DNA from: Limnohabitans sp. MMS-10A-178
Lineage (GTDB): Bacteria > Pseudomonadota > Gammaproteobacteria > Burkholderiales > Burkholderiaceae_C
Direction: 5' to 3'
Assembly (NCBI RefSeq): GCF_003063375.1
Contig: NZ_NERY01000001.1
Coordinates: forward strand, 434,001 to 498,000
DNA: 64,000 nt
In this document: positions 20,411 through 29,304 of the stretch, in pieces
Layout of the letters: the number at the start of each line of letters is the position of its first letter
Numbering within the stretch: the first letter of the stretch is position 1
Translations under genes and position numbers: made by a program
Notes under the pieces: generated by a model
Seen by the model: the letters and a program-made list of their open reading frames with translations, nothing else
What the model was told of the DNA's origin: nothing
Database searches by the model: none

Positions 20411-21739
20411 TTGCAGCCAAATTTACAAGCACCGCTGTGGCAATTGTTGCAAGCTGCGGCACAGGTGGCATTGGCCGTTCAAAACGGCCGGTCGATGACC
20501 GCCGCTTTGGAGGCAGTTCCCAAAGATTTGCGACCTGGTGTTCAAGCACTGTCGTTTCAAACCATGCGATGGTGGGGGCGCGCCTTGGCGCTTCGAAAAT
20601 GCTTGGCGCGCAAAGCCCCGCCGGCACAAGCAGATGCCTTGCTCTGTACGGCATTGGCTTTGTCTTGGCAAGACGATTTAGCCCCCTATCCAGTTCACAC
20701 CTTGGTCAACCAAGCGGTCGAAGCAGCACGCAGGCACAAAGACACGCGGGCGCAAGCACCGTTTGTCAATGCGTGTTTGCGCCGGTTCTTGCGAGAACGC
20801 GAGGCCTTGATTGCACAAACCGATACCGATCTCACTGCACTTTGGAACCACCCGGCTTGGTGGGTCAAGCGCTTGCAAACAGACCATCCGCAAGATTGGC
20901 AAAGCATTTTGCAGGCGGCGCAGTCGGCGGCGCCCATGACACTGCGCGTCAGTCCCGAACACAGCACGGTGCAGGGGTATTTGCAAGTTTTAGAGGCGCA
21001 GGGCATTACCGCCAAAGCAGTGGCCGAGTTTGGCGTTCAGTTGTTCAAGGCAGTACCTGTCTATCAGCTGCCCGGATTTTCTGAAGGCCATGTGTCCGTG
21101 CAAGATGCCGCGGCGCAGTTGGCTGCGCCCTTGTTGCTCAATGGCTTCAAACCATCCCAACATGGTTTGCGTTTGCTTGACGCTTGTGCAGCGCCAGGTG
21201 GCAAAACAGGCCATTTGTTGGAGTGTCATCCTGAGGCCCAAGTCTTGGCTTTGGATGTCGACCCCGTGCGCTGTGAGCGCATTCAACAAAATTTAGATCG
21301 TCTCAAGGTAAAAGCCCAAATTGTGGCTGCCGATGCAGCCCAGCCTGCCGATTGGTGGGACGGCCAAAGCTTTGACGGCATTTTGCTCGATGCACCTTGC
21401 ACCGCCTCTGGCATTGGCCGAAGACACCCCGATGTGAGGTGGCTCAGGCGCGAATCAGATGTGGCGCAGTTGGTCGCCATTCAAGCCAAGCTACTGAAGG
21501 CCCTGTGGCCCCTGGTCAAACCCGGGGGCAGATTGCTTTACTGCACATGTTCGGTCTTCAAGGCCGAGGGCGAATCCCAAATCCAAACGTTTGTTCAACA
21601 CAACACTGATGCCCAGATCTTGCCTTCTCCAGGCCATTTAACGCCCTCAATTGCGACATCTGTGACAAGTCTCCGCGACAATGTCATGGGTGAACATGAC
21701 GGTTTTTATTACGCACTGCTGGAAAAGCGTTCAATTTGA
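20411..21739 (+). CDS. rsmB: 16S rRNA (cytosine-967-C5)-methyltransferase
   Basis: RsmB methylates C967 of 16S rRNA with S-adenosylmethionine. The 442-residue protein has an N-terminal NusB-like RNA-binding domain (about residues 1-150) and a C-terminal Rossmann methyltransferase with DACAAPGGKTGHLLE for the cofactor. The two catalytic-cycle cysteines are in LLDAPCTASGIGRRHPDVRW and LLYCTCSVFKAEGE. The start is a TTG at 20411; I found no better ATG near the family's N-terminus. The next gene starts 10 bases after the stop in the same direction. Confidence 0.95.
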   Translation: MQPNLQAPLWQLLQAAAQVALAVQNGRSMTAALEAVPKDLRPGVQALSFQTMRWWGRALALRKCLARKAPPAQADALLCTALALSWQDDLAPYPVHTLVNQAVEAARRHKDTRAQAPFVNACLRRFLREREALIAQTDTDLTALWNHPAWWVKRLQTDHPQDWQSILQAAQSAAPMTLRVSPEHSTVQGYLQVLEAQGITAKAVAEFGVQLFKAVPVYQLPGFSEGHVSVQDAAAQLAAPLLLNGFKPSQHGLRLLDACAAPGGKTGHLLECHPEAQVLALDVDPVRCERIQQNLDRLKVKAQIVAADAAQPADWWDGQSFDGILLDAPCTASGIGRRHPDVRWLRRESDVAQLVAIQAKLLKALWPLVKPGGRLLYCTCSVFKAEGESQIQTFVQHNTDAQILPSPGHLTPSIATSVTSLRDNVMGEHDGFYYALLEKRSI

Positions 21740-21749
21740 GTTGAATGGC

Positions 21750-22370
21750 ATGGCGCGCACAAGTCTTTGGCTTCGTGTGCTCTCTTGGTGTGTGTGGTCG
21801 GTCTGCGCTTTTTCCTTGCCTAGCCATGCCCAAACGGCGGCAGCCTCCCAGGTAGAAGTCACAGAATTGCGCCTTGAGCGTTCGGAAGGTGCTTTGCTTT
21901 TGCAAAGCACTTTGCGCTTAGACCTGAGCAGCACCTTTGAAGAAGCCTTGCAAAAAGGCATGCCGCTTTATTTTGTCACCGAGGCCGAGTTGACGCGCGA
22001 TCGTTGGTATTGGTATGACAAGAAAATTGGCACTATTGCGCGCCATTACCGATTGGCCTACCAGCCCCTCACCCGCATGTGGCGTTTGAATGTGTCGCGC
22101 GAACCCATTGGGGCCGTGGGCTTGGCCAGCAGTTTGTCGCAAACTTTCGAAACCTTGCCAGAGGCTCTGGCGGCCATTCGAAGAACGGTTAATTGGAAAT
22201 TGGCCGATGTGTCCGAGCTTGGTAGCGACAACAAGTTCACCCTCATTTTCAAGTTTCGTTTGGATGTGTCGCAATTGCCAAGGCCGTTTCAGATGATGAC
22301 GGGAGGTCAATCGGAATGGAATTTGAGCACCCAAAGAACCTTGCGCTTGAATTCTGATTTAGGTCGATGA
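21750..22370 (+). CDS. Secreted DUF4390 domain protein
   Basis: A 206-residue protein with a signal peptide (charged start, hydrophobic core about residues 8-24, Ala-rich cleavage region SLPSHAQTAAA) followed by a beta-rich domain with the DUF4390 pattern: ELRLERSEGALLLQSTLRLDLS and GMPLYFVTEAELTRDRWYW. The function is unknown. In betaproteobacteria this gene is regularly found between rsmB and an NtrY-type kinase, suggesting a sensory or envelope role connected with that kinase; this is inference. The ATG at 21750 is chosen because it starts the signal peptide. Confidence 0.85.
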   Translation: MARTSLWLRVLSWCVWSVCAFSLPSHAQTAAASQVEVTELRLERSEGALLLQSTLRLDLSSTFEEALQKGMPLYFVTEAELTRDRWYWYDKKIGTIARHYRLAYQPLTRMWRLNVSREPIGAVGLASSLSQTFETLPEALAAIRRTVNWKLADVSELGSDNKFTLIFKFRLDVSQLPRPFQMMTGGQSEWNLSTQRTLRLNSDLGR

Positions 22371-22397
22371 CCCGCTCGGTTCAAGCAGACTTTCCTC

Positions 22398-24656
22398 ATG
22401 AATCGGAACCCCAAAGATCGAATTGCCACAGGCGCACAAGCCTCTAAAACAGTGCGCTGGATGGTTGGTATTGGGGTCACCATTTTATTCATCATCGGCC
22501 TTCTGCTGCTGATTCTTCTCACACAGGCCACCAGCAACCGCGCGCTTTACGACCGCAACTACGATCGCCTGTACTGGATCAATACCGCGGTGGCTTTGCT
22601 GTTGTTGGCTGGATTGCTTTGGGGCCTGACGCGCCTCATCATTCGCTTGCGTCAGGGGCAATTTGGCTCCCGCCTGTTGGTCAAGCTGGCCGCTATTTTT
22701 GCCCTCGTAGGCGTGGTGCCTGGCGTTTTAATTTATGTGGTGTCTTATCAGTTTGTGTCTCGCTCTATTGAGAGTTGGTTTGATGTGAAGGTGGAGGGCG
22801 CCTTGGTGGCGGGCTTGAATTTAGGCCGCGCCACCTTAGACACTTTGTCGAGCGATTTGGCCAAACAATCTCGCGTGGCGGCCCAGCAGTTGGTGGATGT
22901 GCAAGAGGCCACTGCCGCACTCACACTAGACCGAGTCCGCACCCAAATGGATGCCAACGATGCCGTGTTGTGGACGCTTGATGGGCGGCTCATTGCCACG
23001 GCAGGGCAGTCGCGTTTTGCCATTCGGCCAGAGCGGCCCACTGCAGCCCAGTTCAAGCAAGTGCGCAGCAAACTCAGTTTGGAAATAGTGGAGGGGCTGG
23101 ATGAAGCGGCAGGTACGCCAAGCGGGCGCATCAAAGTGCTCACCCTGGTGCCACAAAACAGCCTGAGCTTGCGTGACGACCCTTGGGTTTTGCAAATTTC
23201 TCAGGAACTTCCCGCTACCTTGGTGGCCAATGCCTTGGATGTTCAGCTGGCCAATCGGGAATACCAAGAGCGTGCACTGGCGCGAGATGGGCTTCGCAAA
23301 ATGTACATCGGCACACTCACATTGAGCCTGATCATGGCCGTGCTGGCCGCGGTGTTGTTGGCGGTGCTGTTGGGTAACCAAATTGCCCGGCCCTTGCTCT
23401 TGTTGGCGCTCGGTATGCGCCAAGTTGCTGCGGGTGACCTCACTCCCAAATACACGCTGCAAGGCAAAGACGAGCTGGGGGGCTTGACCCGTTCCTTCGC
23501 CGAAATGACGCAGCAGCTCTCGGACGCCCGAAGTGCCGTAGAGCGCAGTTTGATGCAACTCGATGCCGCCCGAGGCAACTTGCAAACCATTTTGGACAAC
23601 CTGACCGCTGGCGTCATTGTGTTCAACGCCCGCGGGGTCATTCAATCTTCCAACCCGGGTGCCACGCGCATTTTGAAAGTGCCCTTGGCGGCGCATCAAA
23701 AAGCGTCTTTTTTGAGCTTGCCCAATTTGCAAAACTTTGCTACAGGCGTGCAAGAGCAGTTTGAACTGCTTTCCGCAGACAAAGACCGGCATGAACTTGA
23801 CCACTGGCAAAAGTCCTTTGAAATTCATGCATCGGGCCAAGGCTTGGAGGCCACCTCCGTGACGCTGGTGGCCAGGGGCGCTATCTTGCCCGACGGCATG
23901 CGACTTTTGGTGTTTGACGATATTTCTGAAATTGTGTCGGCCCAACGCTCGCAGGCCTGGGGCGAGGTGGCCCGCCGCTTGGCGCACGAAATCAAGAACC
24001 CCCTGACGCCTATTCAGTTGTCAGCCGAGCGCTTAGAGCGCAAACTCGATGGCAAGTTGGTGGAGGCAGACCAGACGGTTTTGTCGAAGTCGGTGAAAAC
24101 CATCGTCGATCAAGTGGCTGCTATGAAGCGTTTGGTGGACGAGTTCAGAGACTACGCCCGTCTGCCCTCAGCTGACCTCAAACCTCTTGATCTCAACAGC
24201 TTGATTAACGATGTGATGGCCCTGTATGCATCAGAGCCAGTGGATAGAGCATCACGGCCTCAAGTGAAAGCCGACCTTGACCCCACTTTGCCGCTCATAG
24301 AGGGCGATGCACAGCAACTCAGGCAAGTGGTTCACAACCTGATTCAAAACGCACAGGATGCCAGCGATCCTCAATCGCACGTGAGCGTGGTGACCCGTTG
24401 GAGCCCTGCGCGCAAGCGCGTCAAGTTCACCGTTCTTGATGAAGGCCCTGGTTTTTCGCCCAATATATTGCAGCGCGCCTTCGAGCCTTACGTTACAACC
24501 AAAGCCAAAGGCACCGGTTTGGGGCTGGCAGTAGTGAAGAAAATTGCCGATGAGCACGGTGCCCGATTGGATATTGCCAACCGAGTTGAAGATGGGGTGG
24601 TCAAAGGTGCCCAAGTATCGTTATCATTCACTGTCGAGAAATTAGCGCAGATTTAA
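22398..24656 (+). CDS. ntrY: NtrY-type transmembrane sensor histidine kinase
   Basis: A 752-residue kinase with N-terminal membrane helices (about 18-43, 61-83, 96-122), a large extracytoplasmic or linker region, another helix near 310-335 followed by a HAMP domain (PLLLLALGMRQVAAGDLTPKY), a PAS-like region near 390-500, and HisKA and HATPase domains. The phosphorylated histidine is His530 in RRLAHEIKNPLTPIQLSAERL, typical of NtrY. ATP-binding motifs are HNLIQNAQDAS, DEGPGFS and KGTGLGLAVV. In other bacteria NtrY-NtrX responds to nitrogen or redox state; the signal here is unknown. Its likely partner is the regulator 82 bases downstream. Confidence 0.93.
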   Translation: MNRNPKDRIATGAQASKTVRWMVGIGVTILFIIGLLLLILLTQATSNRALYDRNYDRLYWINTAVALLLLAGLLWGLTRLIIRLRQGQFGSRLLVKLAAIFALVGVVPGVLIYVVSYQFVSRSIESWFDVKVEGALVAGLNLGRATLDTLSSDLAKQSRVAAQQLVDVQEATAALTLDRVRTQMDANDAVLWTLDGRLIATAGQSRFAIRPERPTAAQFKQVRSKLSLEIVEGLDEAAGTPSGRIKVLTLVPQNSLSLRDDPWVLQISQELPATLVANALDVQLANREYQERALARDGLRKMYIGTLTLSLIMAVLAAVLLAVLLGNQIARPLLLLALGMRQVAAGDLTPKYTLQGKDELGGLTRSFAEMTQQLSDARSAVERSLMQLDAARGNLQTILDNLTAGVIVFNARGVIQSSNPGATRILKVPLAAHQKASFLSLPNLQNFATGVQEQFELLSADKDRHELDHWQKSFEIHASGQGLEATSVTLVARGAILPDGMRLLVFDDISEIVSAQRSQAWGEVARRLAHEIKNPLTPIQLSAERLERKLDGKLVEADQTVLSKSVKTIVDQVAAMKRLVDEFRDYARLPSADLKPLDLNSLINDVMALYASEPVDRASRPQVKADLDPTLPLIEGDAQQLRQVVHNLIQNAQDASDPQSHVSVVTRWSPARKRVKFTVLDEGPGFSPNILQRAFEPYVTTKAKGTGLGLAVVKKIADEHGARLDIANRVEDGVVKGAQVSLSFTVEKLAQI

Positions 24657-24659
24657 AAC

Positions 24660-24722
24660 ATGCGTCAGTTTTTAGGAGGACTTCAAGTGTCCAATGAAGA
24701 AGCACATTTGATGCAAATTTGA
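24660..24722 (+). other. Possible short translated frame between ntrY and ntrX
   Basis: A frame of 20 codons opens with ATG at 24660 and ends with TGA at 24720-24722. Inside it, AGGAGGA (24674-24680), the strongest Shine-Dalgarno match in this neighbourhood, lies 6 bases before an in-frame GTG at 24687, which would give a 11-residue peptide (MSNEEAHLMQI). It may be a leader peptide coupling translation to the next gene, whose own ribosome-binding site is weak. It could also be chance. Confidence 0.3.
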
Positions 24723-24738
24723 GGCAACTAAGCGCAAC

Positions 24739-25410
24739 ATGGCAAATATATTGGTGGTCGATGACGAGTTGGGCATTCGCGATTTGCTCTCCGAAATCCT
24801 CAACGATGAAGGGCACAACGTCGAGCTGGCCGAGAACGCCGCGCAAGCGCGAGAGATACGTCTTCGCATGCGGCCCGATTTGGTATTGCTCGACATCTGG
24901 ATGCCCGACACCGATGGTGTGACCTTGCTCAAAGAATGGTCTACCGGTGGCCTTTTGAACATGCCGGTCATCATGATGAGTGGCCACGCCACCATCGATA
25001 CTGCAGTGGATGCCATTCGAATTGGCGCCCAGGCGTTTTTAGAAAAACCCATCACACTGCAAAAACTTTTGAAAACGGTTGAGCAAGGTTTGGCACGCGA
25101 GCAAGTGCGCCAAGCGGCTGCGGCTTACCAAGCTTCTCAATTGCCCGCTGGTGTTGCAGCCCCTGCGCAGTTGGGCGTTGCCAGCGTTCCAGACAACGTT
25201 CTCCAGGTTTCTCAAACCTTTGACCTTGATTTGCCTCTGCGCGACGCCCGTGATGCTTTTGAAAAAGCCTACTTTGAATTTCACTTGGCCAATGAAGGCG
25301 GCTCCATGACCCGCGTGGCCGACAAAACAGGTTTGGAGCGCACCCACCTGTATCGCAAATTGAAGCAATTGGGCGTTGACCTCACCAAAGGCAAGCGCGC
25401 TGGCGCTTGA
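24739..25410 (+). CDS. NtrX-like response regulator lacking the AAA+ domain
   Basis: A 223-residue response regulator. The receiver domain has the acidic pair DD (8-9), the phosphorylation site Asp52 in LVLLDIWMPDTDG, and the lysine in FLEKPITLQKLL. The C-terminal region ends in a Fis-type helix-turn-helix (NEGGSMTRVADKTGLERTHLYRKLKQLGVD), the DNA-binding end seen in NtrX/NtrC. The central sigma-54-interacting ATPase is absent: about 60 residues of linker replace some 230. The protein cannot open sigma-54 promoters in the NtrC way, so it probably acts as a DNA-binding activator or repressor. The kinase upstream is the likely partner. Confidence 0.9.
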   Translation: MANILVVDDELGIRDLLSEILNDEGHNVELAENAAQAREIRLRMRPDLVLLDIWMPDTDGVTLLKEWSTGGLLNMPVIMMSGHATIDTAVDAIRIGAQAFLEKPITLQKLLKTVEQGLAREQVRQAAAAYQASQLPAGVAAPAQLGVASVPDNVLQVSQTFDLDLPLRDARDAFEKAYFEFHLANEGGSMTRVADKTGLERTHLYRKLKQLGVDLTKGKRAGA

Positions 25411-25510
25411 TTTTTGCTGTTCAATCCTCGGTTTCGACAGTTCGTCGCAAATCGAATGCATTGACACACACAGCTGTCTACATTAGGCCCCTTCTAAACA
25501 GCGAGGTCTT

Positions 25511-26446
25511 ATGACAACACCATCCTCTTCTCCCAATGCGCCCAATTGGCAAGCGGCCAAAGACACCTTTCACGCTTACGCCACTTGGTTGGTCAACATC
25601 AGTTGGAAATTATTTGTTGGCTTGTCCATTGTTCTACTGATGGCCTTTGGCATTTTTGACTTGCCCCAACTGGCGTTCTTGATCATCCTCACTTCAATTG
25701 TGATCAAGGCTACTTTCAAGCAACAAATTCAAGCCGAAGAAAAAGCCACTGCCGCCACTTACTTGGCTGAAGCCGAGCAACTCAAGCGTCAATTGGTGGA
25801 GGCGCGCATGGCAACCATGCAGGCGCAAGTAGAACCTCATTTCTTGTTCAATACCTTGGCCTCCATCGATCACTTGATTGAAACCGATCCGCCGCGCGCC
25901 AGTTTGATGCAAAAGAGTTTGATCGCTTTGTTGCGAGCCACGCTGCCCACATTGCGCGAGCAATCACCCAACACCGTTCGCTATTTGGGCCAAGAGCTGA
26001 GCGTCATTCGCCCTTACCTTGATATTCAAAAAATGCGCATGGAAGATCGCCTGCAAATTCAATGGGATATTCCAGAGGGGCTTCATTCCGCCGAAATGCC
26101 CAACATGATGGTGCTCAGTTTGGTGGAAAATGCATTCAAGCATGGCCTTGAGCCCAAGGCTGAGGGTGGCACATTGGTGTTGCGCGCAGAGGTCTCACAT
26201 GGCAAATTGGTGGTCACTGTGAAAGATTCTGGGGTGGGTTATTTCCCAGCCGATCAAACTGCGCAAGCTGAATCAACGCAAGGCGGATTTGGTTTGAAAA
26301 ATATTCGCGACAGATTGGCGCTTATTTATGGCGACCAAGCCAGTTTGAGCATCCGGGCCTTAGAACCCTATGAAGGCTCTGGCACCTTGGCCATTCTCAC
26401 TATGCCCTACAAGTCTGCGCCCATCGAAGCCACGGCGGGTCTTTGA
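25511..26446 (+). CDS. LytS/AlgZ-family sensor histidine kinase
   Basis: A 311-residue kinase with two predicted membrane helices near the N-terminus (about 30-49 and 52-68), a short coiled linker, then the His_kinase domain with His110 in QVEPHFLFNTLASIDHL, and a HATPase end with SLVENAFKHGLEPKAEGG and GGFGLKNIRDRL. This is the LytS/YehU class, paired with LytTR regulators. There is no obvious sensor domain, so the signal probably reaches it through the membrane helices. The regulator gene starts 1 base after its stop, forming a clear two-gene unit. Confidence 0.93.
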   Translation: MTTPSSSPNAPNWQAAKDTFHAYATWLVNISWKLFVGLSIVLLMAFGIFDLPQLAFLIILTSIVIKATFKQQIQAEEKATAATYLAEAEQLKRQLVEARMATMQAQVEPHFLFNTLASIDHLIETDPPRASLMQKSLIALLRATLPTLREQSPNTVRYLGQELSVIRPYLDIQKMRMEDRLQIQWDIPEGLHSAEMPNMMVLSLVENAFKHGLEPKAEGGTLVLRAEVSHGKLVVTVKDSGVGYFPADQTAQAESTQGGFGLKNIRDRLALIYGDQASLSIRALEPYEGSGTLAILTMPYKSAPIEATAGL

Positions 26447-26447
26447 A

Positions 26448-27290
26448 ATGATTTTGAACACCAGCATGTCAAAAATGCCTCGAGCCGTGATTGCCGACGA
26501 CGAGCGACTCATGCGCGATCAACTGCGCACCAGATTGCATCAGGTGTGGCCAGAATTAGAAGTTGTGGCCGAGGCCAAAAACGGGCTTGAAGCGGTTCAA
26601 GCGGTGAGAGAACATCAGCCAGACGTGATTTTTTTAGACATCCGCATGCCAGGCCTCACCGGCGTAGAAGCAGCCAAAGAAATTGCACAACTTGAGCTCA
26701 GCGACGATGCCTTGTTGCCCGAAATGGTTTTCATCACAGCCTACGATCAGTACGCCATCGACGCGTTTGAGCAAGGCGTGGTTGACTATGTTTTAAAACC
26801 TGCAGAGCCTGAAAGACTGAGGTTGACGGCAGAACGCTTGAAGACTCGGTTGATGCAACGCGTCCCTGAGTTCAATGGCCATGAGAAAGACAGCAGTCCT
26901 ATCACCCATTCAGTTCAGCAGTTGCTGCATGTGCTGTCGGCGCAGGTGTCGGGGCGTCCAACTCAGTATTTGTCTTGGTTGCAAGCCTCGGTGGGTCAAA
27001 CCCTTCAGATGGTGCCTGTTGAAGATGTGCTTTATTGTGTGAGCGATGATAAATACACGCGCGTTCAAACAGCCAGGCAAGAGTTTTTGATTCGCAAGCC
27101 CATCAAAGAATTGGTGGAAGCGCTAGACCCCGCTATTTTTTGGCAAATTCACAGAAGCACCTTGGTGAATGTGCGGGCCATTGCCGGCGTGCTTCGCGAT
27201 GAAAGAGGCAGACAAGAAGTTTTGATAAAGGGTCGATCAGAAAAACTGCAAGTCAGTCGAAGTGCCGCGCAGTTATTTCGAAGTATGTAA
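26448..27290 (+). CDS. LytTR-type response regulator
   Basis: A 280-residue regulator paired with the LytS-like kinase just upstream. The receiver domain has DDER (17-20), the phosphorylation site Asp64 in VIFLDIRMPGLTG and the conserved lysine in DYVLKPAEPERL. The C-terminal LytTR DNA-binding domain spans about residues 180-280 (VEDVLYCVSDDKYTRV, then IHRSTLVNVRAIAGVLRD). In-frame ATGs at 26466 and 26475 are alternative starts. It resembles AlgR/LytR proteins; the targets are unknown, but the nearby envelope genes are reasonable candidates. It converges with the RodZ-like gene. Confidence 0.92.
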   Translation: MILNTSMSKMPRAVIADDERLMRDQLRTRLHQVWPELEVVAEAKNGLEAVQAVREHQPDVIFLDIRMPGLTGVEAAKEIAQLELSDDALLPEMVFITAYDQYAIDAFEQGVVDYVLKPAEPERLRLTAERLKTRLMQRVPEFNGHEKDSSPITHSVQQLLHVLSAQVSGRPTQYLSWLQASVGQTLQMVPVEDVLYCVSDDKYTRVQTARQEFLIRKPIKELVEALDPAIFWQIHRSTLVNVRAIAGVLRDERGRQEVLIKGRSEKLQVSRSAAQLFRSM

Positions 27291-27295
27291 ATGCT

Positions 27296-28150
27296 TTAAG
27301 GCAAGGCCACTGGCTTGAGTGTGATTTGCCGAATTTCTGGGCTTGGCAATTTGATGGCCAGACCTTGGAAATAGATTTTCACCAGAGGCAGCTGCTGGCT
27401 GTAAACCTTGAACGGCCCAGGCCCATAAATGCTTCTTTCCTGACCTGGCGTTAAAGACAAGCTGGCTACGCGTTGGTTGCCATCCATGATGCACAGCTTG
27501 ACATTGTCTAAAGCCACCACGTGCACATACTCGCCTTTTTTGCGCGCAGTTGCGGGTTGAATTTCAGTGTCAGTGGTCTCCCATGCGCAGGAGGTGTTGA
27601 GAGACTCAGTAGATTGAGGGGCAGGAGAGGGTTCTTGTTTGGGCTCTGCCTTAGTTTCTGGCTTAGTTTCAGTTGCAGGTTCAGCCTTAGGTTCTGGCTG
27701 TGTGGCTTGGATGCTGGCTTCAGTGGAAGGTTTGCTGACTGAATTGGAAGATTGCTGCACTAGGAAAAAAACCGCCATCAAAATGGCCATCACCATCAGT
27801 GCGCCTCCCAGCCCTGAAATCTTGAATGCAGGCTTTGCGGCAGCAGCTTGTTCATGCGCTACTTTTAGGGTCGGTGAAGGCGTGTTTGAAACGCTGGATG
27901 CAACTTCAGCTTCAATTTCAACTTTAACTTCAACTTGAAGCGTGTGCCCCAAAAATTGCAGAAGTTTCTTGCCAGTTGAAAACTTAATATCTGAGTTGTA
28001 AAACCCAGAGTCGCCACCCTTTTCCAGTTGCTGAACCTGAAGTACCGACAGCATGTTGCGACGAGCCAATGTGGCGCGATCCAACCCCGCACTGGTGCGC
28101 AAACGTTCTAACAGAACACCATGCTCATGGGTCCATTGGGGCTTGTTCAT
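27296..28150 (-). CDS. RodZ-like membrane protein (HTH, one membrane helix, C-terminal domain)
   Basis: A 284-residue protein with RodZ-like architecture. The N-terminal helix-turn-helix region (LLERLRTSAGLDRATLARRN, about residues 13-45) is followed by a basic/acidic linker, one membrane helix near 114-132, a periplasmic Pro/Glu/Lys-rich spacer (about 140-185) and a C-terminal domain with GQERSIYGPGPFKVYS. RodZ links MreB to the cell-wall elongation machinery. The HTH is weaker than in true RodZ and the C-terminal match is loose, so this is a RodZ-like call only. The ATG at 28150 is preferred over an upstream TTG. It is divergent from the M23 peptidase. Confidence 0.6.
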   Translation of the reverse strand: MNKPQWTHEHGVLLERLRTSAGLDRATLARRNMLSVLQVQQLEKGGDSGFYNSDIKFSTGKKLLQFLGHTLQVEVKVEIEAEVASSVSNTPSPTLKVAHEQAAAAKPAFKISGLGGALMVMAILMAVFFLVQQSSNSVSKPSTEASIQATQPEPKAEPATETKPETKAEPKQEPSPAPQSTESLNTSCAWETTDTEIQPATARKKGEYVHVVALDNVKLCIMDGNQRVASLSLTPGQERSIYGPGPFKVYSQQLPLVKIYFQGLAIKLPSPEIRQITLKPVALP

Positions 28151-28313
28151 GGGGCCTGCCAAGGGTGGGTTGAAATATTTTGCAATCTTGAATTCTAATG
28201 ATCAACATATAAATCAGCAAGTTAGCAATTTTTTTGCAAGAAATACCTCAACTGGTGCGCTAGACGGCTTGCTTTGGACTGCCTAGAATCCGCTTCCCTA
28301 GCTTTTTAATCCT

Positions 28314-29255
28314 ATGCAACTCATGTGGCTCTCTGGCCCCACCGGCCAGGTTAAATCTGTTTCCATCACTGCGCGCAATATCTTGGTTGCGGCAGGTGCT
28401 TTGGCCATGGCCTTGCTGCTTTTGGGTTTTGCGCTCAACTGGGTTGGCTTGCGGGTGGCGGTTGAATACAACCCAGACCTTGCTCGCAGTTTGGGCGGTG
28501 TGACCACAGAGGCCGAGCAATTGCGAATGGAATCTGTTTACAGGCAAAACCTCAGGCAAATCCAGTCATCCATGGATCAGACGGTTCAAGATGTGAAAAA
28601 ACTAGAGGCGCTCAAAAACAGGTTCATGAACTTGGCAACGCCTGCTGGCCTTAAGGACAAGGCCCCTGCCTTGCAAAACGCCAAAGGGGGCCCCTTTGTG
28701 CTGCCCAATCTGACACAAAATTGGATGGGTCAAATTTTCAAGCAGCCTTTGCAAACAGAATTGCAACAAACGGCTGAGCATGTGCATTCAGTCAACCAAT
28801 TGCTCGCACTGCAACAACAAGATTGGCAACAGCATCTAACATGGCTTGAGGCCTTGCCCATTGCTTTGCCCATTCAAGGGGAATTTAAATTGACCAGTGG
28901 CTTTGGCGTGCGAAACGACCCCTTCACAGGCAGCCTGGCCATGCATGAAGGCATTGATTTTGCGGCCGAAATTGGTACGCCTGTGGTGGCGCCTGCCCAA
29001 GGTCAGGTGGTTCGTTCGGAATGGGATGCCACCTATGGCAATGTGATTGAAATCAGGCACGCAGAAAATTTCATCACCCGTTATGCACACCTCAGCAAAC
29101 GCTTGGTAACTGTCAATGCAATGGTGCAAAGCGGCGCACTCATTGGCAATGTGGGCAACACAGGCAGATCGACCGGCCCCCACTTGCATTACGAAATTTT
29201 TCAAAATGGCCGAGCGCTCAACCCGTTGACCGTTTTACCAGCTACAACCCGTTAA
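28314..29255 (+). CDS. M23 family metallopeptidase (LytM domain)
   Basis: A 313-residue membrane-anchored peptidoglycan endopeptidase or LytM-type regulator. One membrane helix (about 22-44) is followed by a coiled region (60-190) and a C-terminal M23 domain. The zinc ligands are complete: His211 and Asp215 in MHEGIDFAAEIGTPV and the His-Leu-His at 290-292 in GPHLHYEIF, so it should be active. The layout recalls the M23 proteins that work beside bactofilins in other bacteria, such as Csd1 with CcmA in Helicobacter. The bactofilin gene follows after 49 bases in the same direction. Confidence 0.93.
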   Translation: MQLMWLSGPTGQVKSVSITARNILVAAGALAMALLLLGFALNWVGLRVAVEYNPDLARSLGGVTTEAEQLRMESVYRQNLRQIQSSMDQTVQDVKKLEALKNRFMNLATPAGLKDKAPALQNAKGGPFVLPNLTQNWMGQIFKQPLQTELQQTAEHVHSVNQLLALQQQDWQQHLTWLEALPIALPIQGEFKLTSGFGVRNDPFTGSLAMHEGIDFAAEIGTPVVAPAQGQVVRSEWDATYGNVIEIRHAENFITRYAHLSKRLVTVNAMVQSGALIGNVGNTGRSTGPHLHYEIFQNGRALNPLTVLPATTR

Positions 29256-29304
29256 ATACTTGGCCCTTTGAACTACCCTCTTAACTTTCCTCACAGCAGG
29301 CACT

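Noticed and set aside
22926..23987. Minus-strand open frame opposite ntrY
   Set aside because: Same kind of shadow; no ribosome-binding site or conserved motif.
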